Part shown: piece by piece, positions 54,776 to 64,000 of the stretch
Position numbering within the stretch: position 1 is the stretch's first letter
Layout: every line of letters starts with the position of its first letter
Origin: Flavobacteriia bacterium
GTDB taxonomy: Bacteria; Bacteroidota; Bacteroidia; Flavobacteriales_D; Crocinitomicaceae
Reading direction: 5' to 3'
DNA length: 64,000 nucleotides
NCBI GenBank assembly: GCA_026391005.1
Contig: JAPLEV010000013.1
Location: 1 to 64,000, forward strand
Translations under genes and position numbers: made by a program
Notes under the pieces: model-generated
Told to the model about the DNA's origin: nothing
Database searches by the model: none
What the model saw: the letters and a program-made list of their open reading frames with translations, nothing else

Positions 54776-56236
54776 TTATTTTTTCATTTGAGTAAACAAT
54801 TCCAACGCCGTCATATAATCATCAAAATCATATTTAACACCCTTTATTTCCTGGTACTTCTCATGCCCTTTTCCCGCGATAAGTATAATGTCATTCGTCT
54901 GTGCAATAACTATTGCTGTTTGTATTGCTTGGCGTCTATCGGGGATGCTAAGCGCAAGAATTCCCTCCATATCACTTAATCCCGCTCTCATTTCATCAAT
55001 AATAGAAATTGGATCTTCCGATCGTGGATTATCAGAAGTAAGAATCACTTGATCGCTTTTAGCGACAGCAATCTTTGCCATTTTAGGCCTTTTCGTTTTG
55101 TCGCGATCACCACCGCAGCCAATTACAGAAATAATTTTAGACTGTGGTTTGCGCAAGGACCGAATGGTATCAAGGACATTCTCCATGGCATCTGGTGTAT
55201 GAGCATAATCTACAACTGCGGTAATTCCCGATGGACTTGTTAAATATTGAAATCTTCCTTCAACAGATTTTAATTTACTTAAGCTAGTTAATGTAGCTAG
55301 CTCATCAATGCCACATAATATGGATACAGCGTAAACTGCGAGTAAGTTAGATGCATTAAATTCTCCTGTCAATTGCGTTAAAACTTCGATTTTATTAATT
55401 GAGAGCAAGAGACCGTCAAAGTCATTTTGAATAATTTTTCCTTTAAATTCGGCCATTGACTTAATGGCAAAAAGATGCTTTGAAGCCCTTGTATTTTGCA
55501 ACATAACGGCTCCATTCTTATCATCTTGATTAGAGAGGGCAAAGGCATTTTCCGAAAGATTGTCAAAAAACATTTTTTTTACTCTTATGTATTCTGAAAA
55601 AGTTTCGTGATAATCTAAATGGTCATGGGTAATATTTGTGAATACCCCACCGAAAAATTGCAAACCTAAAATTCTATTTTGATGAATCGCATGCGAGCTA
55701 ACTTCCATGAAGCAATAAGAGCATCCTTTGCTGACCATTTCGGCAAGAAGCTTATTTAATGAAATAGGATCAGGAGTGGTGTGTGTTGCAGGAACTTCTC
55801 TCTCCCCGATTTTATTAACTACCGTTGAGATTAATCCACAAGGATGCGATAAGTCTGTAAATAAATTATGAAGTAAAGTGGCCGTTGTTGTTTTTCCATT
55901 AGTACCTGTAACACCAATTAAACGCAACTTAGCAGAAGGGTTCTGAAAGAAATCACAAGCCACCAGTGCTAGTGCTTTGTGCGTATCATTAACCACAATT
56001 TGTGTTACCTCATTTGGTAGCTTAATGATTTTATTTACCACTACAGCTTTGCAACCCTGATCCAATACATTTTGAATATAATCGTGGCCATCTTGGTTGG
56101 TTCCCTTGATAGCGAAGAATAAACTTTGAGGACCGGCAGTGCGAGAATCAAAAGTCAAATCATTTATCAAATGACTCTCATTTCCATGGATGGATTCAAC
56201 TTGAACTGCTTTAAAAAGATCCATCACTTCTCTCAT
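54776..56236 (-). CDS. murE: UDP-MurNAc-tripeptide synthetase
   Basis: [29 protein letters not shown]. Confidence 0.96.
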   Translation of the reverse strand: MREVMDLFKAVQVESIHGNESHLINDLTFDSRTAGPQSLFFAIKGTNQDGHDYIQNVLDQGCKAVVVNKIIKLPNEVTQIVVNDTHKALALVACDFFQNPSAKLRLIGVTGTNGKTTTATLLHNLFTDLSHPCGLISTVVNKIGEREVPATHTTPDPISLNKLLAEMVSKGCSYCFMEVSSHAIHQNRILGLQFFGGVFTNITHDHLDYHETFSEYIRVKKMFFDNLSENAFALSNQDDKNGAVMLQNTRASKHLFAIKSMAEFKGKIIQNDFDGLLLSINKIEVLTQLTGEFNASNLLAVYAVSILCGIDELATLTSLSKLKSVEGRFQYLTSPSGITAVVDYAHTPDAMENVLDTIRSLRKPQSKIISVIGCGGDRDKTKRPKMAKIAVAKSDQVILTSDNPRSEDPISIIDEMRAGLSDMEGILALSIPDRRQAIQTAIVIAQTNDIILIAGKGHEKYQEIKGVKYDFDDYMTALELFTQMKK

Positions 56237-58329
56237 TTTAATTGCAATTGAATTAAACCACCTTTAAAAGCAAGTTTCCCGGCACTAATACTTTGAGTTT
56301 TTACCGCACCATAACCTGTTAGTTGAACATACAAGCCAAGCCTTTCTAATAAGTAGACCGCATCTTTAGCTGTCATTCCAATTACATTTGGCACAAAGCC
56401 GTTAACCATTGCGAATTGCTTTAAGGATACCTTCCTTGAAAGGGTATCTGCAACCAACCAGTCACTATAGCCGTTGAGATTGAAGTTAATTCCCAACGAT
56501 TTTAAACTCTTTAACAAATCACTCCTAAACCCACACTTTACAAATGGAACTTGATTTTTGATTGATTTATTTTGATTAACTGCCCTGTGGTATTCTAAGG
56601 AAGATGCCCAAACCTTATTAGCAATTTCGGCGAAAACTGTTCCAGAAACACGAGCGCCATAGTATTCTTTTTTAGGATCTGTTATGACGACAATACAAGA
56701 ATATTTTGGTTTATCCGCAGGAAAATATCCAACAAAAGATGCTTGATAAACACTATTACTTTCATCTAAATACTGCTTATCCTTAGGGAGTTTTGTTGTA
56801 CCTGTTTTTCCCGCTATTTTGAATTGGGAGCTGGTTAAGGACGAACCAGTGCCCGTTGTCATTACCCCTTGAAGGCATCCTTTTAGTATTTCAATTGTTT
56901 TTTGAGAACAAATATTTTCGCGTAAGACGATTGGTAAAAACTTTTTAATAACTACCCCGCGCCGCTGAATTGCTTGCACAAAAATAGGACGCATCAATTT
57001 TCCATTATTGGCTACAGCATTATAAAAAGCAAGGGTTTGCATTGGCGATTGCCTCACACCATACCCAATTGCCATCCAAGGAATTGATAACCTAGACCAT
57101 TTTTTATCACCTGGTCGAGAAAAATCTGGTGCTGCCTCTCCCTCTAAATCGATTCCTAGCTTTTCCGTTATGCCAAATTGATCCAATCGATCCATGAAAA
57201 GCTGCGGATTTTTGCTGTAATGCGTATTTATAACTTGAGCAATTACATTGGATGACTTTTCAAATGCTTGCTGTAAAGTAATGGATCCATATCCCCTTCC
57301 ATGATTTGAATCTGATAATTTGGCGCCATAAAAAGAATAAACTCCATTTGCATTTACCTTATCTGTTATTTTAACTTTGCCGTCCTCCAAAGCAGCCATA
57401 AGGGATGCTAATTTAAACGTTGATCCGGGTGCCTCAACATAACCAAATGCGCGGTTATAATTTTCAGCAAAACCACCGTTTTTTTCACGAGATAGATTTA
57501 CAATTGCTCGAACATAGCCTGTACTCACTTCCATCACAATCACAGAGCCACTTTCTGCATCCATTTCCTTGAGCTGCTTCTCCAATTCAGAATGTGCGAC
57601 TTCTTGAATATCTTTCTCAATAGTAGCGACAACATCCGCGCCTTCGATTGCCTCTTTGGTTATTTTGCCTGTTTTTTTCCAACCAATCGAAATTTTTTGT
57701 TCAATTTCAGCGCCATCCTCTCCTTTTAAATAATTATAATAAGCCCCTTCAATTCCAACCTTTAATGGTTTACCGTTTACAATTTTATAATAGCCAAGTG
57801 TTCTGTTTAATAAATTTCCATTTGGTTTCTTTCGCTGAATGGTATCCTCATTGTCGATAAGCCCTCCTTTCATTCTTCCCTCTTTCAAAATAGGTAGCTT
57901 CCTAATCGCTTTCCGTTCGGCATTAGTCGCTTTCTTTCGGATTAATAGATAGCGGCTACCATTCACCCTGCCACTTCGAATATAATTTTCATATTCTCGA
58001 GAAGTCTTAACTGGGTACAAACGATTAAGACCTTCTGCCAAACCACTCAATTCGTTATCGAATATTTCCTGTTTTACAACAGTGGGGTCCATGTGAATAT
58101 CAAAATAAGAAACAGAGGTAAGTAAAGGCAACAAGTGAGCATCTAAGATATCGCCCATTCTTGGAGTTCTGGCCACAGTTCGAACTGGTATCATTTCGTC
58201 TCCGTATTCCGTATTTGCGACATTAAATTGCAATCGTATTATTTGATAAAGCACTAGAAGCATTATCAATACAAATCCAAAATAAATTAGATAAGCACGA
58301 AAAACAACATGACTTTTTTCCTTACTCAC
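56233..58329 (-). CDS. ftsI: Penicillin-binding protein 3 (FtsI) with C-terminal PASTA domain
   Basis: APGSTFKLASLMA, SSNVIA, AGKTGTT; C-terminal VPNVIGMTAKDAVYLLERLGLYV. Confidence 0.95.
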   Translation of the reverse strand: MSKEKSHVVFRAYLIYFGFVLIMLLVLYQIIRLQFNVANTEYGDEMIPVRTVARTPRMGDILDAHLLPLLTSVSYFDIHMDPTVVKQEIFDNELSGLAEGLNRLYPVKTSREYENYIRSGRVNGSRYLLIRKKATNAERKAIRKLPILKEGRMKGGLIDNEDTIQRKKPNGNLLNRTLGYYKIVNGKPLKVGIEGAYYNYLKGEDGAEIEQKISIGWKKTGKITKEAIEGADVVATIEKDIQEVAHSELEKQLKEMDAESGSVIVMEVSTGYVRAIVNLSREKNGGFAENYNRAFGYVEAPGSTFKLASLMAALEDGKVKITDKVNANGVYSFYGAKLSDSNHGRGYGSITLQQAFEKSSNVIAQVINTHYSKNPQLFMDRLDQFGITEKLGIDLEGEAAPDFSRPGDKKWSRLSIPWMAIGYGVRQSPMQTLAFYNAVANNGKLMRPIFVQAIQRRGVVIKKFLPIVLRENICSQKTIEILKGCLQGVMTTGTGSSLTSSQFKIAGKTGTTKLPKDKQYLDESNSVYQASFVGYFPADKPKYSCIVVITDPKKEYYGARVSGTVFAEIANKVWASSLEYHRAVNQNKSIKNQVPFVKCGFRSDLLKSLKSLGINFNLNGYSDWLVADTLSRKVSLKQFAMVNGFVPNVIGMTAKDAVYLLERLGLYVQLTGYGAVKTQSISAGKLAFKGGLIQLQLK

Positions 58330-58735
58330 TTTTTTCCTTTTTTAAACGTATAACCTTTGTCGCTTTTTGAGACTCTATCAATTCTCTTTGTTGCAGCTTA
58401 CCTACCAATAATTTCCTTTCCGTAATAGCCTCAATAGTTGTTTTTGCTTCAATATAATCAGCTGTATTTTGATCGAGTTCAATTTGAGATTCATTCGTTT
58501 CATCAATCACCTGCTTTACGTAATAGCCTTTAGCAACTAGAAGCATTAGCAACAAAAAAAGAAAGAAAATGTAGTTTAGATTGTTGAGCACGAAGTCTTT
58601 AGTTAAAAACTCACCATTTAATATTTGGCTAAACGCAGACGTTTTTGTCTTGCCGTTTGACGAAGCTTTACTTGCGCCTTCCTGCCTGATTTCTGATTCA
58701 GGAGCCGTATTTTCTATGTATTCGTTATCCTTCAT
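58322..58735 (-). CDS. ftsL: FtsL-like cell division protein
   Basis: Start MKDNEYIENTAPESE (58735); single TM helix then coiled-coil-like region; between rsmH and ftsI. Confidence 0.75.
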   Translation of the reverse strand: MKDNEYIENTAPESEIRQEGASKASSNGKTKTSAFSQILNGEFLTKDFVLNNLNYIFFLFLLLMLLVAKGYYVKQVIDETNESQIELDQNTADYIEAKTTIEAITERKLLVGKLQQRELIESQKATKVIRLKKEKSE

Positions 58736-59642
58736 TTCTAACAGCAATTCTAAGTTTAGCACTTCTAGATCTGGAATTAATCTCAATTTCATCTTCACCG
58801 GGAACAATCGGATGGCGTGTTATTTCGGTAAAAGGCTTTAATACATTTCCAAAAAAATCTTTTTCTATTTTTCCGTCAAAAGCCCCTCGTTTCATATAGT
58901 TTTTTACAATTCTATCTTCAAGGGAATGATACGACATCACAACTAAACGACCACCAGGCTTAAGGATTTTAGTTGATTGTTCTAACAAGTCTTTTAGCGC
59001 CTCTAATTCTTGATTAACTTCAATTCTCAAGGCCTGAAAAACCTGCGCTAAATATTTATTTTCCTTTCCTTTTGGAGCAGACAATTTAGCTACATCGACT
59101 AATTCTTTTGTTGTTTCGAAAGGTTTTGACAATCTAAAATGAACCAAATTAGGGATCAATTTTCCAAGATTAAGAATATCGGAATAGCTTCTAAACAGCT
59201 TATACAATTCATTTTCCTCCGTATTATTTAAAACATCTGCTGCCGTTATCTGGCCGTTTTTATTCATTCGCATATCTAAAGGGGCAGATTCTCTGATGGA
59301 AAAACCACGCTCAAGAACATCAAATTGATGCGAAGACACTCCAAGGTCTGCTAATAGGCCATCGATTTTATCAACCCCAAACAAACCAAGATGGTTTTGA
59401 ATAAATCGGAAATTGCTTTTTACAAAATGAAAGTTGGCTGCTTTCCACGAATTTCCCAGTACATCATCATCTTGATCAAAACCAAACAAGATTCCTTTTT
59501 CGTTAAGACTAGCGAATAATTTACGGGCGTGGCCACCACCGCCAAAAGTAGCATCTACATAAACGCCTTCCGGGTTGATATTCAAACCTTCCATGCATTC
59601 CTGCAGCAAAACTGGTATGTGATATTGGGTACTATTCACCAT
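58725..59642 (-). CDS. rsmH: 16S rRNA (cytosine(1402)-N(4))-methyltransferase
   Basis: YHIPVLLQECMEGLNINPEGVYVDATFGGGGHARKL; start MVNSTQYHIPV at 59642. Confidence 0.96.
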   Translation of the reverse strand: MVNSTQYHIPVLLQECMEGLNINPEGVYVDATFGGGGHARKLFASLNEKGILFGFDQDDDVLGNSWKAANFHFVKSNFRFIQNHLGLFGVDKIDGLLADLGVSSHQFDVLERGFSIRESAPLDMRMNKNGQITAADVLNNTEENELYKLFRSYSDILNLGKLIPNLVHFRLSKPFETTKELVDVAKLSAPKGKENKYLAQVFQALRIEVNQELEALKDLLEQSTKILKPGGRLVVMSYHSLEDRIVKNYMKRGAFDGKIEKDFFGNVLKPFTEITRHPIVPGEDEIEINSRSRSAKLRIAVRNEG

Positions 59643-60090
59643 TGTCCAAATCACCCATTACTTCATCCGCCAAATCAGCGAAATTCGTCATGTTTCCTTC
59701 GATCATACCGAAGTATTTGGACTTGTCCCAAATTTCAACCCTGTCATAATAGGCAATAAGCATTACCTCCTGACCTAAACCTGCGCGCTCCATGTGAGAA
59801 GTTGGCACCAACACCCTTCCGGCATTGTCCAGGGTTATGGCTTTTGCTCCTTGATGGAACAAGCGATAAAACATCCTGTTTTTCGGTTTAAATAAATTCA
59901 ATTTCGATAGCTTTTCGCTTATCCGATCCCATTCGGTCATTGGATAAATCGTGAGGCAATCTTCAAATCCTTTATTGAGCATAAAATCACGTTGAGACGC
60001 AGCAGGCAATTGCTTCCGGAGCCCGGAAGGAAATAGAAACCGACCCTTGTCGTCCAATTTCACTTCAAATTCGCCTACTAATCCTGCCAT
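59632..60090 (-). CDS. mraZ: Transcriptional regulator MraZ
   Basis: 152 aa; GEFEVKLDDKGRFLFPSGLRKQL, LDNAGRVLVP. Confidence 0.95.
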   Translation of the reverse strand: MAGLVGEFEVKLDDKGRFLFPSGLRKQLPAASQRDFMLNKGFEDCLTIYPMTEWDRISEKLSKLNLFKPKNRMFYRLFHQGAKAITLDNAGRVLVPTSHMERAGLGQEVMLIAYYDRVEIWDKSKYFGMIEGNMTNFADLADEVMGDLDNGE

Positions 60091-60121
60091 AACTTAAATA
60101 ATGGGTAAAAATAATGGATAT

Positions 60122-60141
60122 TTACCACTTTTTACCACAGT
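60122..60141 (-). promoter_or_regulatory. Candidate MraZ operator upstream of mraZ
   Basis: Minus strand reads ACTGTGGTAAAAAGTGGTAA: two GTGGTAA units at 10-bp period. Confidence 0.6.
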
Positions 60142-60240
60142 TTTATAAATTGTTGAAAACTTCTAACGAATAAAGGATTATTTAGTTTCAAAATAATCAA
60201 TATTATCGTTTAAAACCCAATATAATATAGGTTTTAACAA

Positions 60241-60260
60241 AAGTGGTAAAAAGTGGTAAA
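60241..60260 (+). promoter_or_regulatory. Candidate second MraZ operator facing the divergent transporter gene
   Basis: Perfect tandem AAAGTGGTAA x2, 10-bp period. Confidence 0.55.
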
Positions 60261-60302
60261 AAAATATAAACAATTTCAATTTTGAATACCTACTTTTGCT
60301 CC

Positions 60303-61229
60303 GTGAAACAAAATTTAAAAAGCTGGTTACTTTTAATTTTTCTAGCTTGTATTTGGGGGAGTTCATTTATGTTAATGAAAAAAGGAATGTATGGTCCAAA
60401 CGGGGCAACTATTTTTTCCGCACCTCAAGTAGCTTCCTTGCGAATTCTCCTCGCATCTTTATCCCTTCTTCCATTTGCGCTGCCCTTCATTAAAAAATTA
60501 TATTACCGAAAAAACCTCCTGCCATTTTTGGGAGTTGGTCTTTGCGGCAATCTTATCCCTGCCTTTTTATTTACCTATGCAGAAACTGGAATTTCTTCGG
60601 GCATGGCTGGCATGCTGAATAGCTTTACGCCCATTTTCACCTTATTAGTGGGGCTTATTATATTTCGTGTGCCTTTAAAACTAATTCAAGTTATTGGCGC
60701 AGCAATAGGCACCGTTGGCATCATTTTACTTGTATTGCTTGGTAAATCAAATGTGCTAAGCGGCAATACAGAACATATTCTAGCAGTTGTAACAGCAACC
60801 TTTTTATATGGACTAAGCCTTAATTTAATAAAGCAACGTCTCTCCGAATTTTCACCTCTTGAAATCACCTCGCTTACATTTACAAGCATTCTTCTCCCTT
60901 CATTAATTGCATTTATATATTTCGGAACACCCAGCGTAATAATGACAAATCCGGAGGCTGGACCTGCTTTTTTTTACATTAGTATCTTAGGAATAATCGG
61001 AACAGCAATGGCCGTTTTTCTATTCAACGGTATTATAAAAAATTCATCTGCTCTTTTTGCTAGTAGCGTGACCTATTTAATACCAATTGTTGCTGTAATA
61101 ATTGGATTTTATTTTTCAGAAGAAATTACCTGGTACCAGGTTGGCTCCATGGCGATTGTATTACTTGGTGTATTTATCGTTAATTATGGCCAAAAAGTCT
61201 TTTTCAAAGGCAAAGAAATCGATAAATAA
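60303..61229 (+). CDS. EamA/DMT-family transporter
   Basis: About 10 TM helices; LIFLACIWGSSFMLMKKG; GTG start at 60303 preferred (TACTTTTG -7-like element at 60292-60299). Confidence 0.88.
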   Translation: MKQNLKSWLLLIFLACIWGSSFMLMKKGMYGPNGATIFSAPQVASLRILLASLSLLPFALPFIKKLYYRKNLLPFLGVGLCGNLIPAFLFTYAETGISSGMAGMLNSFTPIFTLLVGLIIFRVPLKLIQVIGAAIGTVGIILLVLLGKSNVLSGNTEHILAVVTATFLYGLSLNLIKQRLSEFSPLEITSLTFTSILLPSLIAFIYFGTPSVIMTNPEAGPAFFYISILGIIGTAMAVFLFNGIIKNSSALFASSVTYLIPIVAVIIGFYFSEEITWYQVGSMAIVLLGVFIVNYGQKVFFKGKEIDK

Positions 61230-61260
61230 TTTGCGAATAAGGAATTATATCCTATCTTTG
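61230..61260 (+). promoter_or_regulatory. Bacteroidota-type promoter for rplU-rpmA
   Basis: TTTG (61230-61233), 19 nt, TATCTTTG (61253-61260). Confidence 0.8.
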
Positions 61261-61299
61261 CACTCCTAAAAAACTGAATTTAAACTAAAAAAAAGCTAA

Positions 61300-61567
61300 A
61301 TGTACGCAATAGTAGAAATAGCCGGGCAGCAATTTAAAGTGCAAAAAGACCAAAAAGTTTTTGTTCATCGTTTAGCAGAAGAATGTGGATCAAAAGTAAG
61401 TTTTGACCGTGTTTTATTGATAGACAAAAGTCACCGCAGAAGTAATTAGTCACGTGAAAGGTGACAAAGTAATTGTTTTTAAGAAAAAACGACGAAAAGG
61501 ATACAAGAAAAAGAATGGCCACCGCCAGCAATTTACTTCTATTCAAATCACAGAAATAAAAGGATAA
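61300..61567 (+). pseudogene. rplU: 50S ribosomal protein L21, disrupted by an internal frame-shifting deletion
   Basis: Frame 1 (61300-61449): [49 protein letters not shown]. The remaining L21 C-terminus is in another frame (61427-61567): [46 protein letters not shown]. About 15 residues between them are missing. Confidence 0.9.
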
Positions 61568-61603
61568 GTATTACTATTCTCTAGGGAATTAAAAAAAAAT
61601 AAA

Positions 61604-62035
61604 ATGGCACACAAAAAAGGCGCAGGTAGTTCGAAGAACGGACGCGAATCACATAGCAAACGCTTAGGCGTAAAAATATTTGGAGGACAAGCAGCTATCG
61701 CTGGAAATATCATTGTTCGTCAACGTGGAACTCACCACCATGCAGGAGATAATGTTGGTATCGGTAAAGACCATACCTTATTTGCATTAACACCTGGACT
61801 TGTAGCATTTAAAAGAAAGAAAAACAATCGTTCATTTGTCTCTGTTATTCCTTTTGAAATCCCTGAAGCAATTGAAACGGCAGAAGTTAAGAAAGTAGTG
61901 AAAGCTAAAAAAGTAGCGAGCACAGAAGAAACCACTGCAGCAGTAGAGGTAGTTGAAAACATCGTGGACACGGAAGCTCCTGAAACTCCTGAAAACACAG
62001 CAACTGAGGAAAGCGAAGAGTCTTCTGAATCATAA
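61604..62035 (+). CDS. rpmA: 50S ribosomal protein L27 with an acidic C-terminal extension
   Basis: [43 protein letters not shown]; 143 aa, with a Glu/Thr/Ala-rich tail. Confidence 0.95.
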   Translation: MAHKKGAGSSKNGRESHSKRLGVKIFGGQAAIAGNIIVRQRGTHHHAGDNVGIGKDHTLFALTPGLVAFKRKKNNRSFVSVIPFEIPEAIETAEVKKVVKAKKVASTEETTAAVEVVENIVDTEAPETPENTATEESEESSES

Positions 62036-62053
62036 TAAAATTAAGTTTTTGTT

Positions 62054-62085
62054 AAAAGGGTCGATAATCTCGACCCTTTTTTTTT
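62054..62085 (+). terminator. Intrinsic terminator after rpmA
   Basis: AAAAGGGTCGA-TAATC-TCGACCCTTTT plus a T-run. Confidence 0.93.
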
Positions 62086-62099
62086 GATATTTAGTACAT

Positions 62100-63713
62100 T
62101 TGAACATGTTTAAATTATCCATCGGCAAGCGTTATCTTTTATCTATTTTATCAGGCTTACTTTTTACACTTGCTTTTCCATTTACAGGAAGTATTACACC
62201 ACTCGTTTTTGTAGCGTGGGTGCCTTTATTACTTATTGAAAAAGCCCTTATCGACAATAAAAAAAAAGCCATACACGTTTTTACACATGCCTATTTAGTC
62301 TTTATCCTCTTTAACATCGGAACAACTTGGTGGATCTGGAATGCAGATTTAGGCGGCGCCATCATGGCCTTTATCTTCAACTCCTTGTTAATGGCATTAA
62401 CTTTTCTGATCTATCATCTCTTAAAAAAAAGACTTCCAGAAAAAATTGGCGTTTGGAGCTTAATTACCGTATGGATTTGCTTTGAATACCTTCACTACAA
62501 CTGGGAATTATCACATCCTTGGTTGACGATGGGAAATTTCTTTTCAATTAGTCCCAAATTGATCCAATGGTATGAATTTACTGGCGTTTTAGGCGGCACA
62601 CTATGGGTATTGCTTGTGAATATTCTTGTCTTTTTACTTTTAAAAAACTGGAAGGAAAAGCAAAAAAGAAACGCTACCCTGATCGGACTAATAGCTGGCG
62701 TAACATTTCCAATCATCGTCTCCATCGTTATTTATTTACAATTAGCAGACAACAGCGTTCATCACAAGAACTACGAAGTGGTAATTGTCCAACCCAATAT
62801 TGATCCTTACAAAGAAAAATTTAATGCGCAATATACTCCAAGGATGCAGATGGCCAAATTTATCAGTTTAGCCAAAGAAAAAATTACGAATAAAACAAAA
62901 CTTGTCATTGGTCCAGAAACAGCCGTACAAGGCGGATTAGATGAGGACACCCCGATGAGCAATGATGCCTTAGAGCTTCTAAATTCTGATTTATTGGGAC
63001 CTAGCTCACCATTTGATCTATTAATTGGCGCCTCTACCTATCGGATTTTTTCAAAAAAGAATTCTTCCGCATCACAGCAAATCCCTAATAGCGATACTTT
63101 TTATGAATCCTATAATACCTCCTTATTCCTTCAATACAACACTAAGCCACAATTTATTCATAAATCAAAATTAGTGTTAGGCGTTGAAAAAATTCCATTT
63201 TCCTCTGCCTTTCCTTTTTTAGAGGAATACGCGATTCAAAATGGCGGTACATCGGGCTCTTTAGGAATTGAGAACCATGCAAAGATTTTCAATATGAGAA
63301 AGCTAAAAGTCGCGCCAATAATTTGCTACGAATCCATTTACGGTGATTTTTTAACTCAACAAACAAGATTGGGCGCTAAGTTATTCATCATTATTACCAA
63401 TGATGGCTGGTGGGGTGATACACCCGGATACAAGCAGCACTATAGCTTTGCTCAATTGCGAGCCATTGAAAACCGCCGGTATGTTATACAAGCAGCAAAT
63501 ACCGGGACAAGTGGAGTTATAAATGACCGAGGTGAAGTGTTAAGCTCAACTCCATATTCACAAACAGCTGTTATGAATGTTTCCGCTCCCTTATTAGAAG
63601 AAATGACCTATTACGCCAAGCACGGTGATTACATCGGAATCTTCGCAATCATCCTTTTTGGAATTATGATAGGGTACACAATCTTTAATCTCCTATTTAA
63701 GAAAGCTAAATAA
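62100..63713 (+). CDS. lnt: Apolipoprotein N-acyltransferase
   Basis: TM N-terminus plus nitrilase domain: VIGPETAVQGG, HKSKLVLGVEKIPF, APIICYESIYG. Confidence 0.94.
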   Translation: MNMFKLSIGKRYLLSILSGLLFTLAFPFTGSITPLVFVAWVPLLLIEKALIDNKKKAIHVFTHAYLVFILFNIGTTWWIWNADLGGAIMAFIFNSLLMALTFLIYHLLKKRLPEKIGVWSLITVWICFEYLHYNWELSHPWLTMGNFFSISPKLIQWYEFTGVLGGTLWVLLVNILVFLLLKNWKEKQKRNATLIGLIAGVTFPIIVSIVIYLQLADNSVHHKNYEVVIVQPNIDPYKEKFNAQYTPRMQMAKFISLAKEKITNKTKLVIGPETAVQGGLDEDTPMSNDALELLNSDLLGPSSPFDLLIGASTYRIFSKKNSSASQQIPNSDTFYESYNTSLFLQYNTKPQFIHKSKLVLGVEKIPFSSAFPFLEEYAIQNGGTSGSLGIENHAKIFNMRKLKVAPIICYESIYGDFLTQQTRLGAKLFIIITNDGWWGDTPGYKQHYSFAQLRAIENRRYVIQAANTGTSGVINDRGEVLSSTPYSQTAVMNVSAPLLEEMTYYAKHGDYIGIFAIILFGIMIGYTIFNLLFKKAK

Positions 63714-63843
63714 GGATTTGATATTGAATTACCAAAAGCGCAAATCATACAAATAAGTTTAGGAAAGAAAAACCCTTTTCTCAACAATAATGACTACTGG
63801 ATAGGCAGCATAAAATACAAACTTCAAATCAACTAAACCCAGC

Positions 63844-64000
63844 TTAATACCCTGGATTTTGGATCAAATTTGGATTTAAAATTATGTCAGAAGTTGGAAG
63901 GGGAAACAGGTTAAAATTATCAGAAACAGCTGTTCCTGCCAAATCTCCACCTTTGAATGGCCATAAATAGGATCCGCTTGTAAATAGACCATAGCGAATA
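63844..64000 (-). CDS. SusD/RagB-family lipoprotein, C-terminal fragment (runs off the window edge)
   Basis: Reverse complement ends ...IRYGLFTSGSYLWPFKGGDLAGTAVSDNFNLFPLPTSDIILNPNLIQNPGY*, typical SusD C-terminus. Confidence 0.85.
   Translation of the reverse strand, partial: IRYGLFTSGSYLWPFKGGDLAGTAVSDNFNLFPLPTSDIILNPNLIQNPGY

Noticed and set aside
56233-56420. PASTA domain on FtsI
   Set aside because: Single C-terminal PASTA domains occur on FtsI-type PBPs of many phyla including Bacteroidota; not unusual.
61334-61546. 70-aa minus ORF across rplU
   Set aside because: Antisense to the disrupted L21 gene; the plus strand clearly encodes L21 fragments.

Overview
The window looks like a core chromosomal segment of an AT-rich Bacteroidota bacterium (gliding/T9SS lineage). 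This is supported by gldD/gldE, T9SS C-terminal sorting domains, a GLPGLI protein, a SusD C-terminus, and TTG-N19-TAnnTTTG promoters. The backbone includes: rpsL start; a VPS10/BNR-repeat protein; pdhB; clpX-clpP; folK-gldD-gldE-ssb-topA; miaB; a sigma-54 activator-lptE-secG block; groES-groEL; fused ccsBA; def; ruvX; a TonB-type receptor with a GLPGLI partner; rfbA; a polyprenyl synthase; two tandem T9SS substrates; a complete minus-strand dcw (division/cell wall) cluster from mraZ to ftsZ, followed by yqeY and mtnB-mtnD-mtnC; a DMT transporter; rplU-rpmA; and lnt. I found no CRISPR array, prophage, tRNA/rRNA or recognisable defence or secondary-metabolite system. The best second-look signals are: (1) rplU (L21) broken by an internal frame-disrupting deletion; (2) paired tandem AAAGTGGTAA-type boxes on opposite strands between mraZ and a divergent transporter, resembling MraZ operators; (3) an unknown, apparently translationally coupled gene inside the dcw cluster; (4) a degenerate copy of the pdhB 3' end plus a truncated secreted-protein start; (5) a ~120-bp MITE-like element with 15-bp terminal inverted repeats abutting an esterase stop codon. 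All calls come from reading the sequence and supplied translations; no database searches were run.
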